Source of the DNA: Shinella kummerowiae
Lineage (GTDB): Bacteria; Pseudomonadota; Alphaproteobacteria; Rhizobiales; Rhizobiaceae
Direction: 5' to 3'
Assembly (NCBI RefSeq): GCF_009827055.1
Contig: NZ_WUMK01000008.1
Coordinates: 310,001-374,000 of the forward strand
Length of the DNA stretch: 64,000 nt
The notes beneath the pieces were generated by a model that was not told the DNA's origin, ran no database searches, and worked only from the letters and a program-made list of their open reading frames with translations. The position numbers and the translations under genes were made by a program. Position 1 is the first letter of the stretch, and every line of letters starts with the position of its first letter. Shown in pieces: positions 11,187 to 21,588 of the stretch.

Positions 11187-11891
11187 ATGCGCGAGATCAT
11201 TTTCGATACGGAAACGACCGGCCTCGACAACAAGCTTGACCGCGTCATCGAGATCGGCGGCGTGGAACTGGAAAACCATTTTCCCACCGGCCGCACCCTG
11301 CATCTCTACATCAATCCGGGTGACCGCAAGGTGCATCCCGATGCGCTCGCCGTGCACGGCATCACGGACGAATCCCTGAAGGACAAGCCGTCCTTCGGCG
11401 AGGTGGTCGAAAAGATTCTAGAATTCTTCGGCGAGGCCCGCTGGGTCGCGCACAATGCCAATTTCGACATGGGTTTCATCAATGCCGAGCTGGACAGGCT
11501 CGGCCGGCCGCCGATCCTGGCGGAGCGGGTAACGGACACCCTGGCGCTGGCGCGTCGAAAACATCCGATGGGGCCGAACTCGCTCGATGCCCTTTGCCGG
11601 CGCTACGGCATCGACAACTCACACCGCACGCGACATGGCGCGCTGCTCGATTCCGAACTGCTCGCCGAGGTCTATATCGAGATGCTTGGTGGCCGCCAGG
11701 CTGCTCTCGGCCTCGGCACGGCCGAGATGGGTCGCAAGACCCTGGTCGACGCCGAGGACGACGTCGCCCTGCAACTCGGCGCGCGGCCGAAGCCGCTTGC
11801 GCCCCGCCTCACCGAGGAAGAGCAGGCCGCGCATGCCGCGATGGTGGGCACGATGGGCGACAAGGCGATCTGGGCGAAATACGACGCTTGA
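11187..11891 (+). CDS. dnaQ: DNA polymerase III epsilon subunit (3'-5' proofreading exonuclease)
   Basis: Proofreading exonuclease of the replicative polymerase. The 234 residues carry ExoI FDTETTGLD (residues 6-14), ExoII HNANFDMGF and ExoIII HGALLDSELLAEVY, so all DEDDh catalytic residues are present. The C-terminal tail that binds the polymerase alpha subunit is present and of normal size. It is the last gene of the run from oriC and ends in a bidirectional terminator shared with secB. Confidence 0.96.
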   Translation: MREIIFDTETTGLDNKLDRVIEIGGVELENHFPTGRTLHLYINPGDRKVHPDALAVHGITDESLKDKPSFGEVVEKILEFFGEARWVAHNANFDMGFINAELDRLGRPPILAERVTDTLALARRKHPMGPNSLDALCRRYGIDNSHRTRHGALLDSELLAEVYIEMLGGRQAALGLGTAEMGRKTLVDAEDDVALQLGARPKPLAPRLTEEEQAAHAAMVGTMGDKAIWAKYDA

Positions 11892-11917
11892 TCCGGCTTG
11901 GTCTTCAGGCAATAGAA

Positions 11918-11946
11918 AACGCCCGGTCACCTGGTGGCCGGGCGTT
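11918..11946. terminator. Bidirectional terminator between dnaQ and secB
   Basis: Nine-bp perfect stem AACGCCCGG (11918-11926) and CCGGGCGTT (11938-11946) between convergent genes. The flanks are T/A-containing on both sides, but there is no long U tract. Confidence 0.7.
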
Positions 11947-11971
11947 CTCTATTGAAAATCAGTCGGTCGGC

Positions 11972-12448
11972 TTAGTTGGCCTGAACCTTGGCCTTCACCT
12001 GTTCTTCGGCCATGCGCTGGCTGAACATCTGGGCAAAATCGATCGGGTCGATCATCAGCGGCGGGAAGCCGCCGTTGCGGGTGGCGTCGGAAATGATCTG
12101 GCGCGCGAAGGGGAAGAGCAGGCGCGGGCACTCGATGAAGAGAACCGGCAGCATGTGCTCCTGCGGGAAACCCGTGACGCGGAAGACGCCGCCATAGGCG
12201 AGCTCGGCGTTGAACAGCATCTTGTCGCCGTCCTTGGCTTCCGCGTTCAGCGACAGGATGACGTCGAAGTCCGTTTCGGAAAGCGGGTTGGCGTTGACGT
12301 TGACGCTGATGTTGATTGCCGGCGCCTTGTCACGGGCCTGCAGCGACCGCGGTGCACCCGGGTTTTCGAAGGAGAAATCCTTCACATACTGCGCCAGGAT
12401 GTTGAGCGAAGGGCTCGCGGCGGAATTGTCGGACACTGCGTCGGTCAT
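11972..12448 (-). CDS. secB: Protein-export chaperone SecB
   Basis: Cytosolic tetrameric chaperone that keeps preproteins unfolded and hands them to SecA. The 158-residue protein has the family core [14 protein letters not shown], the AYGGVFRV stretch and [32 protein letters not shown]. Length is typical. It is convergent with dnaQ and 73 bp downstream of fxsA. Confidence 0.97.
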   Translation of the reverse strand: MTDAVSDNSAASPSLNILAQYVKDFSFENPGAPRSLQARDKAPAINISVNVNANPLSETDFDVILSLNAEAKDGDKMLFNAELAYGGVFRVTGFPQEHMLPVLFIECPRLLFPFARQIISDATRNGGFPPLMIDPIDFAQMFSQRMAEEQVKAKVQAN

Positions 12449-12521
12449 GGAAACGATCCTCGGGGACTTAAGAAAGTCAGGCCATCTATCATTTCGGCCC
12501 CGGGCTTACAACCCTTGGCCC

Positions 12522-12980
12522 TCAGGGCCGGTCGTCGCGACGGAACTCGCCGTCGTCGAGATCGATGGTGCGTTGCGGGTCGGTTTTCGGCCGGTTGCCC
12601 GGCGGCATACCGCCGATATCGACCACAACCACGTTGCGCATCAGCCTGTTCCACAAAAAGCTGCGGACCGGCGGAAGAAAAAGCGCAAGCCCGACGATAT
12701 CGCTGAGAAAACCCGGAATGAGCAGCAGGATGCCGGCGATGAGGATCATCGCCGCGTCGAGCAGTTCCTTGCCGGGTGCGCGCCCGGCCTGGCCCGACTG
12801 CCGCAACCGGTTGAGCACGCCAAAACCCTGGATGCGCATCAGGACGATGCCGGCAATGGCGGAAAGCACGACGAGCGATAGCGTCGGGAACAGGCCGATC
12901 CGCCGTCCGACAACAATGAAACAGGCGATTTCCGCCAGCGGCAGCAAAAGAATGAAGAGGGGAACAAAGCGTCTTAACAT
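12522..12980 (-). CDS. fxsA: FxsA family membrane protein
   Basis: Small inner-membrane protein of the FxsA family; the E. coli member relieves exclusion of phage T7 by the F plasmid when overproduced, but the normal role is unknown. The 152 residues have hydrophobic segments near 5-25, 30-50 and 75-105, the AEIACFIVVG start and the ILLLIPGFLSDIVGLALFLPPVR stretch conserved in the family, then a charged tail. It lies upstream of secB on the same strand and diverges from timA. Confidence 0.9.
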   Translation of the reverse strand: MLRRFVPLFILLLPLAEIACFIVVGRRIGLFPTLSLVVLSAIAGIVLMRIQGFGVLNRLRQSGQAGRAPGKELLDAAMILIAGILLLIPGFLSDIVGLALFLPPVRSFLWNRLMRNVVVVDIGGMPPGNRPKTDPQRTIDLDDGEFRRDDRP

Positions 12981-13133
12981 GGCTTGACTGTCGCACAGAT
13001 TCGCCGGGATCGATACTGCCGGCGCCTATTCCGCGCGCCTTGGTCGCATTCACATCATCGCCATTTGAATGATCCGGCTTTGCGGACTATATGGGGATAG
13101 AAAAGAAAAACAGGAACCGGTTTCGGATCGATA

Positions 13134-13838
13134 ATGGGCTCATTCGACTTTGTAACGATTTTCTTCCTTGTGGCTGCGGTGGTCATCTTCCTGCAATTGC
13201 GCAGCGTGCTTGGCCGTCGCACCGGTAGCGAGCGCCCGCCCTTCGATCCCTATTCCAAACGCGAGGGCGTCGGGGAGGCTGATTCGGCCGATCGCGGCAA
13301 AGTGGTCACGCTGCCGAAGCGCGATGGCACCGACGAGGAGGAAAGTCCTTATGCCTCCGTCGATGGCTTTGCAGCGCCCGGCACGCCGCTCAACGAATCC
13401 CTGCGCAGCGTCGTCAAGGTCGATCCGTCCTTCAACCCGAAGGAATTCGTCAACGGCGCACGTATGGCCTACGAAATGATCGTCGTGGCCTTTGCCGATG
13501 GTGACCGCAAGACGTTGAAGAACCTCCTGTCGCGCGAAGTCTATGAAGGTTTTGACGCGGCGATCTCCGAACGCGAAAGCAAGGGCGAGGTCGTTCGCTC
13601 CAGTTTCGTCGGCATCGAGAAGGCCGATATCGTCGCGGCCGAGGTCAAGGACAGCGAAGTGAACGTGACGCTGCGCATCATCAGCCAGCTGATCTCCGCC
13701 ACCTATGACAAGGCCGGCGCGCTGCTCGACGGCGATGCGGAGACGGTGGCCGAGGTCAACGATCTGTGGACCTTCGCCCGCGACATTCGTTCGCGCGATC
13801 CGAACTGGAAGCTGATCGCCACCGAATCGGAAGGCTGA
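13134..13838 (+). CDS. Tim44/TimA family inner-membrane protein
   Basis: Alphaproteobacterial relative of mitochondrial Tim44. The 234 residues begin with one membrane helix (SFDFVTIFFLVAAVVIFLQL), then a basic linker with GRRTGSERPPFDPY, then a Tim44-like domain (FNPKEFVNGARMAYEMIVVAFADGDRKTLKNLL to the C-terminus). In Caulobacter the TimA protein is membrane-bound; the bacterial function is not settled. It starts the run timA-mltA-smr-xre (13 bp to mltA). Confidence 0.9.
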   Translation: MGSFDFVTIFFLVAAVVIFLQLRSVLGRRTGSERPPFDPYSKREGVGEADSADRGKVVTLPKRDGTDEEESPYASVDGFAAPGTPLNESLRSVVKVDPSFNPKEFVNGARMAYEMIVVAFADGDRKTLKNLLSREVYEGFDAAISERESKGEVVRSSFVGIEKADIVAAEVKDSEVNVTLRIISQLISATYDKAGALLDGDAETVAEVNDLWTFARDIRSRDPNWKLIATESEG

Positions 13839-13851
13839 GCGGGGCTTTATC

Positions 13852-14967
13852 ATGGACTACAGCCTGGTTCCGGCCCGGTTTTCGGCGCTTCCCGGCTGGG
13901 ACGACGATGATCCAACGCCGCTGATGGCGGCGATGGCACGTTGTCGTGACCATATCCGCAACACAAAACCCTACAAGACAGGCTCGCTCGGCGTGACCGC
14001 CGGCGAGCTTTTGACGTTGCTGGATGCCGCCGCTGACGAGAAACCGGACGGCGCCTTGGCGGTTCGGGCGTTTTTCGAGCGGCATTGCGTGCCGTTCCTG
14101 GTCGAAAAGGCGGATGGCTCGTCCGGTTTCGTCACCGCCTTCTATGAGCCGGAGGTGGCCGTGCGGGCGGAGCCCGACGCGGACTATCGTTATCCCTTCT
14201 ATTCGCGGCCGGACGACCTGGTCGATATCGACGACAACAATCGCCCGGCCGGTTTCGCGCCGGGTTTTGCGTTCGGCCAGTTGAAAGATGGCGCGATCGT
14301 CGAACATCCGGATCGCGGGTCGATCGAACGCGGCTATCTCGCGGGCCGCGGGCTGGAAATCGCCTATGCCCGCTCGAAGGTGGACGTGTTCTTCGCCCAT
14401 GTGCAGGGCGCGGCGCGGCTCGTCTATCCGGACGGGTCCGTCAAGCGCATCACCTACGTCGCCAAGAGCGGCCACCCGTTCTCGCCGATCGGCAAGCTGT
14501 TGATTGATCGTGGCGCGATCGATGCGGCGACGGTGTCGATGGCCTCGATCCGCGACTGGCTTGCACGCCATGAGACCGAGGTGGACGAGGTGCTCTGGCA
14601 CAACCGCTCCTTCATCTTCTTCAAGGAAGCGGCGGTGAGCGATGATCTGCTCGGTCCGATTGCCGCCGCCAAGGTGCCACTGGTCGCCGGTCGCTCGCTC
14701 GCTGTCGACCGGATGATCCATACATTCGGCCTGCCGTTCTTCATTTCCAGCGATAGCCTCACCCACATGGATGAGGGGAAACCCTTCCGGCGCCTGATGC
14801 TGGCGCTCGATACGGGCACCGCCATCGTCGGCCCGGCGCGCGGCGATATCTTTACCGGTTCGGGAGATGCGGCGGGTGCGCTGGCGGGCCATGTGCGCAA
14901 CGCGGCGACCTTCCATATCCTCATTCCCAAGGCGGCTGCGGGGCGCTACCTCGATGCCGAAGGATAA
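13852..14967 (+). CDS. mltA: MltA-type murein transglycosylase, without a visible signal peptide
   Basis: Lytic transglycosylase that cuts peptidoglycan glycan strands. The 371 residues include FVTAFYEPEVAV, the 3D-type C-terminus LMLALDTGTAIVGPARGDIFTGSG with the catalytic aspartate region, and FFISSDSL. The N-terminus (MDYSLVPARFSALPGWDDDD) is hydrophilic: no signal peptide or lipobox is visible, although the substrate is periplasmic. There is no in-frame upstream start that would add one before the timA stop. Its end overlaps the smr start by 14 bp. Confidence 0.92.
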   Translation: MDYSLVPARFSALPGWDDDDPTPLMAAMARCRDHIRNTKPYKTGSLGVTAGELLTLLDAAADEKPDGALAVRAFFERHCVPFLVEKADGSSGFVTAFYEPEVAVRAEPDADYRYPFYSRPDDLVDIDDNNRPAGFAPGFAFGQLKDGAIVEHPDRGSIERGYLAGRGLEIAYARSKVDVFFAHVQGAARLVYPDGSVKRITYVAKSGHPFSPIGKLLIDRGAIDAATVSMASIRDWLARHETEVDEVLWHNRSFIFFKEAAVSDDLLGPIAAAKVPLVAGRSLAVDRMIHTFGLPFFISSDSLTHMDEGKPFRRLMLALDTGTAIVGPARGDIFTGSGDAAGALAGHVRNAATFHILIPKAAAGRYLDAEG

Positions 14968-15520
14968 GACGCTTTCCAGCGAGGACCGCATCCTCTGGGG
15001 CAAGGTGGCGCGCAGCACACGCGCCATGCCGGGCAAACTCGATGCCCTGACGGAACTCGAAGCTGTCTTTGCGGAGAAGGTCGAGGCGCAGACGGCGCCG
15101 GAGCCGAAAAAGGCAAAGGCCGACAAGCCGGCCGCCGCCGACATCGCCCTCAGTGCCGCTCGCGGCAAGGAGATCCGCCACCATCCGCTGGAGCGGCCGG
15201 TGAAGCGCAAGATCGCCAAGGGGCGTCTGGCGCTGGAAGCCCGCATCGACCTGCACGGCATGATCCAGAGCGAGGCGCACGGTTTCCTGCTCGGCTTCCT
15301 CATCAAGGCACATGCGCGGGGCCTGCGGCATGTGCTGGTCATCACCGGCAAGGGCACGTCGCTCGGCAGCGACGGCGCCTTGAAGCGGGCGGTGCCACTG
15401 TGGTTTTCGCTGCCGGAATTTCGCCCGCTGATCTCGTCCTACGAGCCGGCAGCGCGCAACCATGGCGGGGAGGGCGCACTCTATGTGCGGCTCGCCCGTC
15501 ATCCGGGGGACAAGCCATGA
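14954..15520 (+). CDS. Smr domain protein (possible endonuclease)
   Basis: Carries the MutS2-type Smr domain, a DNA/RNA endonuclease fold. The 188 residues start MPKDKTLSSEDRILWGKVARSTRAMPGK, then a Lys/Ala/Pro-rich linker, then IDLHGMIQSEAHGFLLGFL and HVLVITGKG, the LDLHG-like and TGKG motifs of Smr. The start is placed inside the mltA end (14-bp overlap); an open stretch further upstream lies within mltA. Substrate unknown. Confidence 0.9.
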   Translation: MPKDKTLSSEDRILWGKVARSTRAMPGKLDALTELEAVFAEKVEAQTAPEPKKAKADKPAAADIALSAARGKEIRHHPLERPVKRKIAKGRLALEARIDLHGMIQSEAHGFLLGFLIKAHARGLRHVLVITGKGTSLGSDGALKRAVPLWFSLPEFRPLISSYEPAARNHGGEGALYVRLARHPGDKP

Positions 15521-15897
15521 CGACGCCGTTCGGCAAGGCGGTCCGGCATCTGCGCGACCGCAAGGGCGTATCGCAGAAGGACATGGCGAAGGCACTTGGC
15601 GTCAGCCCGGCCTATCTTTCGGCGCTGGAGCATGGCAAGCGCGGCATGCCGAGCTTTGATTTCCTCCAGCGCGTTGCCGGATATTTCAATGTCATCTGGG
15701 ACGAAGCGGAAGAACTTTTCCGCATTGCCCAGATTTCCGACCCGCGTATCGTGGTCGATACGGCCGGCCTGCCACCGGAATACACGGCCTTCGCCAACCG
15801 GCTTTCGGCGGAAATTCGCAGCCTGCCGCCCGAGACGGTGCGCCGTCTTGCCGGTATTCTCGAGAAAGCTTGCAATTCCCGGGTAAAACCCGGTTGA
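15517..15897 (+). CDS. XRE family helix-turn-helix regulator
   Basis: Small DNA-binding protein of 126 residues. The XRE helix-turn-helix spans about residues 6-60 (AVRHLRDRKGVSQKDMAKALGVSPAYLSALEHGKRGMPS), followed by a helical tail ending EKACNSRVKPG. The ATGA overlap with the Smr gene implies translational coupling. Its targets are unknown; it sits 147 bp before gyrB, so it is placed to be read with timA-mltA-smr. Confidence 0.9.
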   Translation: MTTPFGKAVRHLRDRKGVSQKDMAKALGVSPAYLSALEHGKRGMPSFDFLQRVAGYFNVIWDEAEELFRIAQISDPRIVVDTAGLPPEYTAFANRLSAEIRSLPPETVRRLAGILEKACNSRVKPG

Positions 15898-15933
15898 TTC
15901 CCTGAATTCTGCCGTGTTTACGCGCTCTCAGGT

Positions 15934-15962
15934 TTGGAACTTCAGGGCAAAATCCCTATATT
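15934..15962 (+). promoter_or_regulatory. Probable sigma-70 promoter of gyrB
   Basis: TTGGAA (15934-15939), 17-bp spacer, TATATT (15957-15962). It is the best promoter-like pair in the 147-bp gap and lies about 80 bp before the gyrB ATG. Confidence 0.6.
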
Positions 15963-16044
15963 CAAAGACTTGGAAAGCGGTGATTCGCCGCGCTTCCCGC
16001 CTTCCGCGAAACCTCTGGCCCGCGAAATCTGGAAAGACGTTTGA

Positions 16045-18477
<2,433 letters not shown>

Positions 18478-18480
18478 TCC

Positions 18481-18515
18481 GGAAGGAGCCGCCGAAAGGC
18501 GGCTCTTCCATTTTG
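18481..18515 (+). terminator. Rho-independent terminator of gyrB
   Basis: Hairpin with arms GGAAGGAGCCGCC and GGCGGCTCTTCC (one bulged G) around a GAAA tetraloop, followed by ATTTTG. It also lies at the end of the convergent nitroreductase gene. Confidence 0.85.
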
Positions 18516-18519
18516 TCGG

Positions 18520-19113
18520 TCAGGCGGTGAATTTGCCTTCGGAGACGAACTCCGCGACCGGCTTGCGCGTGCTCGGCACCTCGCGCTTCATGAGGTCCTC
18601 CGGCAGCGTCTCCTTCGGCGCGATCTTGCCGATCGCCAGCCCGGCCTCCACGCGAAAACCCTCCGGAACGCCAAGAACCTGCACCGCCTTTTCGCGGTCG
18701 ATGCCGCCCATGCCGTGCGCGTGGTAGCCGGCGCGCGTCGCTTCAAGGGCGAGATAGGCCCAGGCGGCACCCGTATCGAAGGCGTGGGTATAGGCGGGCC
18801 GCAACTCGCCGTCGGCACTCTTGCGGTGGGTCTGCGAGATGATCACGACGAGCACGGAGGCCTTGTCGGCCCAGCGGCGGTTGCCCTCGTCCAGCGTGTT
18901 GTAGATCGTTTCGAACGCCTCGGTGCCGCGATGGCCGTAGACGAAGCGCCACGGCTGGCCGTTGGCGGCGGACGGCGCCCAGCGTGCCGCCTCGAACAGC
19001 GAGAGCAGCGTCTCCTGCGGCATGGCTTCGCCGGTGAAGGCGCGGGGCGACCAGCGGTCGAGGAAGAGCGGGGCGATAGCGTGGTCCGCGATGCGGCCGG
19101 TAGGATGGGTCAT
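18520..19113 (-). CDS. Nitroreductase family protein
   Basis: FMN-dependent oxidoreductase fold. The 197 residues include RWSPRAFTGEAMPQETLLSLFEAARWAPSAANGQPW, the FMN-binding N-terminus of the family, and GYHAHGMGGIDREKAVQVLGVP. Typical members reduce nitro compounds or quinones with NAD(P)H; the natural substrate is unknown. It is convergent with gyrB and divergent from gabD. Confidence 0.88.
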   Translation of the reverse strand: MTHPTGRIADHAIAPLFLDRWSPRAFTGEAMPQETLLSLFEAARWAPSAANGQPWRFVYGHRGTEAFETIYNTLDEGNRRWADKASVLVVIISQTHRKSADGELRPAYTHAFDTGAAWAYLALEATRAGYHAHGMGGIDREKAVQVLGVPEGFRVEAGLAIGKIAPKETLPEDLMKREVPSTRKPVAEFVSEGKFTA

Positions 19114-19198
19114 GACAAGCCTCGAATTCAGGGTTTACGCCCCGACCTTAGCCGCGCATTCGGCCGCCGCGAAGCGGTAAAATCGCATGTCTGTCGCA

Positions 19199-19228
19199 TT
19201 GTCGAAGGGGGTGCGAAGGCAATATAAC
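19199..19228 (+). promoter_or_regulatory. Possible sigma-70 promoter of the GabD-like gene
   Basis: TTGTCG (19199-19204), 18-bp spacer, TATAAC (19223-19228), 44 bp before the ATG. Confidence 0.5.
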
Positions 19229-19272
19229 CCTTGCAACATTGAGAAACGGCATCGCGAAATGGGAGATATCCG

Positions 19273-20724
19273 ATGAGCCTGAAAGACCCGAGCCTGCTGC
19301 GCCAGGCAGCCCTTGTCGGCACGCGCTGGATCGACGCGGATTCGAGCGGCATCGCCGTGAAGAACCCTGCGACCGGTGAACTGGTCGGCTATGTCCCGAG
19401 GCTCGGCGCCAAGGAGACCAAGGAAGCGATCGACGCGGCCGCCAGCGCCCAGAAGGGCTGGGCCGCGCGCACCGCCAAGGAGCGCTCGGGCGTGCTGCGC
19501 AAATGGTTCGAGCTGATGATCGACAACAAGGACGATCTCGGCCGCATCCTGACCATGGAACAGGGCAAGCCGCTCGCTGAAGCGACCGGCGAAATCGTCT
19601 ATGGCGCAAGCTTCGTCGAATGGTTTGCCGAGGAAGCGCGCCGTCTCTATGGCGATATCATTCCCGGCCATCAGAAGGACAAGCGCCTTCTGGTGATGAA
19701 ACAGCCGATCGGCGTCGTCGCGGCCATCACGCCGTGGAACTTCCCCAACGCCATGATCACCCGCAAGGCCGGGCCCGCCTTCGCCGCCGGCTGCGCCATG
19801 GTGCTGAAGCCCGCCTCGCAGACGCCGTTCTCGGCCATCGCCATCGCCATCCTCGCCGAACGCGCCGGCCTGCCCGCCGGCCTGTTCAGCGTGATCACCG
19901 GCTCTGCCCGCGAAATCGGCGCGGAAATGACCGCCAATCCGACGGTGCGCAAACTCACCTTCACCGGTTCGACGGAAATCGGCGCCGAGCTTTACAGGCA
20001 GTCCGCCCCGACCATCAAGAAGCTCGGCCTCGAGCTTGGCGGCAATGCACCCTTCATCGTTTTCGACGATGCCGATCTCGATGCGGCCGTCGAGGGCGCG
20101 CTGATTGCGAAATTCCGCAACAACGGCCAGACCTGCGTCTGCGCCAACCGGCTCTATGTGCAGGATGCCGTCTATGATGCCTTCTCCGAAAAGCTCGCCG
20201 CCGCCGTCGGCAAGCTGAAGACCGGCAACGGCTTCGATGAAGGTGTGATTCTCGGCCCGCTGATCGATACGGCTGCCCTCGAAAAGGTCGAGGAACACGT
20301 TTCCGACGCCGTCAAGAAGGGCGGCCGGGTCGTGCAGGGCGGCAAGCGCCATGCGCTCGGCGGCACCTTCTACGAGGCGACCGTCATTGCCGACGTGACG
20401 CCGGACATGGCGGTCGCGCGCGAAGAAACCTTCGGCCCCGTCGCGCCGCTCTTCCGCTTCACGGACGAGGACGACGTCATCGCCCAGGCGAATGACACCG
20501 AGTTCGGCCTTGCCTCCTATTTCTACGCCAAGGAGCTGTCGCGGGTGTTCCGCGTCGCCGAGGCGCTGGAATATGGCATGGTCGGCGTCAATACCGGGCT
20601 GATCTCGACGGCGGAAGCCCCCTTCGGCGGTGTCAAGCTGTCCGGCCTCGGCCGCGAGGGCTCGCGCTACGGCATCGAGGAATTCACCGAGATCAAATAT
20701 GTCTGCCTCGGCGGCATCGCCTGA
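19273..20724 (+). CDS. gabD: NAD(P)-dependent succinate-semialdehyde dehydrogenase family protein
   Basis: Aldehyde dehydrogenase of 483 residues, closest to GabD. It has VAAITPWNFPNAMI, FTGSTEIG (cofactor loop), LELGGNAPFIVFDDADLD (general-base glutamate) and NNGQTCVCANR (catalytic cysteine). It probably oxidises succinate semialdehyde to succinate. It stands beside the sugar locus, so a sugar-derived aldehyde is a second possibility. It is followed by a terminator-like hairpin. Confidence 0.88.
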   Translation: MSLKDPSLLRQAALVGTRWIDADSSGIAVKNPATGELVGYVPRLGAKETKEAIDAAASAQKGWAARTAKERSGVLRKWFELMIDNKDDLGRILTMEQGKPLAEATGEIVYGASFVEWFAEEARRLYGDIIPGHQKDKRLLVMKQPIGVVAAITPWNFPNAMITRKAGPAFAAGCAMVLKPASQTPFSAIAIAILAERAGLPAGLFSVITGSAREIGAEMTANPTVRKLTFTGSTEIGAELYRQSAPTIKKLGLELGGNAPFIVFDDADLDAAVEGALIAKFRNNGQTCVCANRLYVQDAVYDAFSEKLAAAVGKLKTGNGFDEGVILGPLIDTAALEKVEEHVSDAVKKGGRVVQGGKRHALGGTFYEATVIADVTPDMAVAREETFGPVAPLFRFTDEDDVIAQANDTEFGLASYFYAKELSRVFRVAEALEYGMVGVNTGLISTAEAPFGGVKLSGLGREGSRYGIEEFTEIKYVCLGGIA

Positions 20725-20743
20725 GCAACATCCATTGAGAGAC

Positions 20744-20774
20744 CCGGCCGGCATCGTCCGGCCGGTTTCGTTTT
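20744..20774 (+). terminator. Terminator-like hairpin after gabD
   Basis: Eight-bp GC stem CCGGCCGG (20744-20751 and 20758-20765) with a 6-base loop, followed by TTTCGTTTT. It ends 13 bp before the aldolase start, so that gene would need read-through or a promoter inside gabD. Confidence 0.7.
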
Positions 20775-20787
20775 GAGAGGAAAAATC

Positions 20788-21588
20788 GTGTCCGCACCCA
20801 AAAATACCTTCAAGGCCGCCCTTCGCGACGGTCGGTTCCAGCTCGGGCTCTGGGCAGCCCTCGGCAGCGCCTATGCCGTGGAAATCCTCTCGACGAGTGG
20901 CTATGACTGGCTGTTGATCGATGGCGAACACGGCCCGAACGACATGCCGCTGATGAGCGCGCAGGTCGGTGCGCTGCGTCATTCGGCGACCCATGCCATG
21001 GTGCGTCCGCCGATGGGCGAGGCCTGGATCCTGAAGCAATTGCTCGATCAGGGCGCCCAGACCTTCCTCATCCCCATGGTCGAATCGGCTGCGCAGGCGG
21101 AAGCCCTGGTGCGCGCCGTGCGCTACCCGCCGCATGGCATCCGCGGCGTCGGCGCCGGCCTCGGCCGGGCGAGCGATTTCAGCCGCACGCCGGATTACAT
21201 AACCACCGCGAATGACCAGATCTGCCTGATCGTGCAGGTCGAAAACAAGGCGGGCCTTGCGGCGGTCGATGAAATCGCGGCGGTCGAGGGTGTCGACGGC
21301 ATCTTCATCGGCCCGTCGGATCTTGCCGCGGATATGGGTCACCTCGGCAATCCGGGCGCCCCGGAGGTTTTGGCGGCGATTACGCATATCTTCGCGCGCA
21401 CCAAGGCCCACGGCAAGGCGCGCGGCATCATGACGGTTTCGCTGCCGCAGGCCGAGGTCTACCGCGATCTCGGTGCGGACTTCATGGCCATCGGCACCGA
21501 CGTCAACTGCCTCGTATCGGCCGTTGACGGCCTTCGCCGCCGCTTCCTCGGCGAGGATGTTTCGGACAAACGCAGCGGCGGTTACTGA
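20788..21588 (+). CDS. HpcH/HpaI family 2-keto-acid aldolase
   Basis: Class II, metal-dependent pyruvate aldolase that splits 2-keto-3-deoxy or 4-hydroxy-2-keto acids to pyruvate and an aldehyde. The 266 residues carry LLIDGEHGPND (catalytic histidine), MVRPP, FLIPMVESAAQA, LIVQVENKAGL (metal-binding glutamate) and GPSDLAADMG (metal-binding aspartate). GTG start after AGAGGA. The 3' end overlaps the convergent reductase gene by 7 bp. Exact substrate unknown; in the locus it may cleave 2-keto-3-deoxy-sugar acids. Confidence 0.88.
   Translation: MSAPKNTFKAALRDGRFQLGLWAALGSAYAVEILSTSGYDWLLIDGEHGPNDMPLMSAQVGALRHSATHAMVRPPMGEAWILKQLLDQGAQTFLIPMVESAAQAEALVRAVRYPPHGIRGVGAGLGRASDFSRTPDYITTANDQICLIVQVENKAGLAAVDEIAAVEGVDGIFIGPSDLAADMGHLGNPGAPEVLAAITHIFARTKAHGKARGIMTVSLPQAEVYRDLGADFMAIGTDVNCLVSAVDGLRRRFLGEDVSDKRSGGY

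Noticed and set aside
19135..21411. A 758-codon minus-strand open frame opposite gabD and the aldolase
   Set aside because: Antisense shadow with Arg/Gly/Asp-rich filler and no motif.
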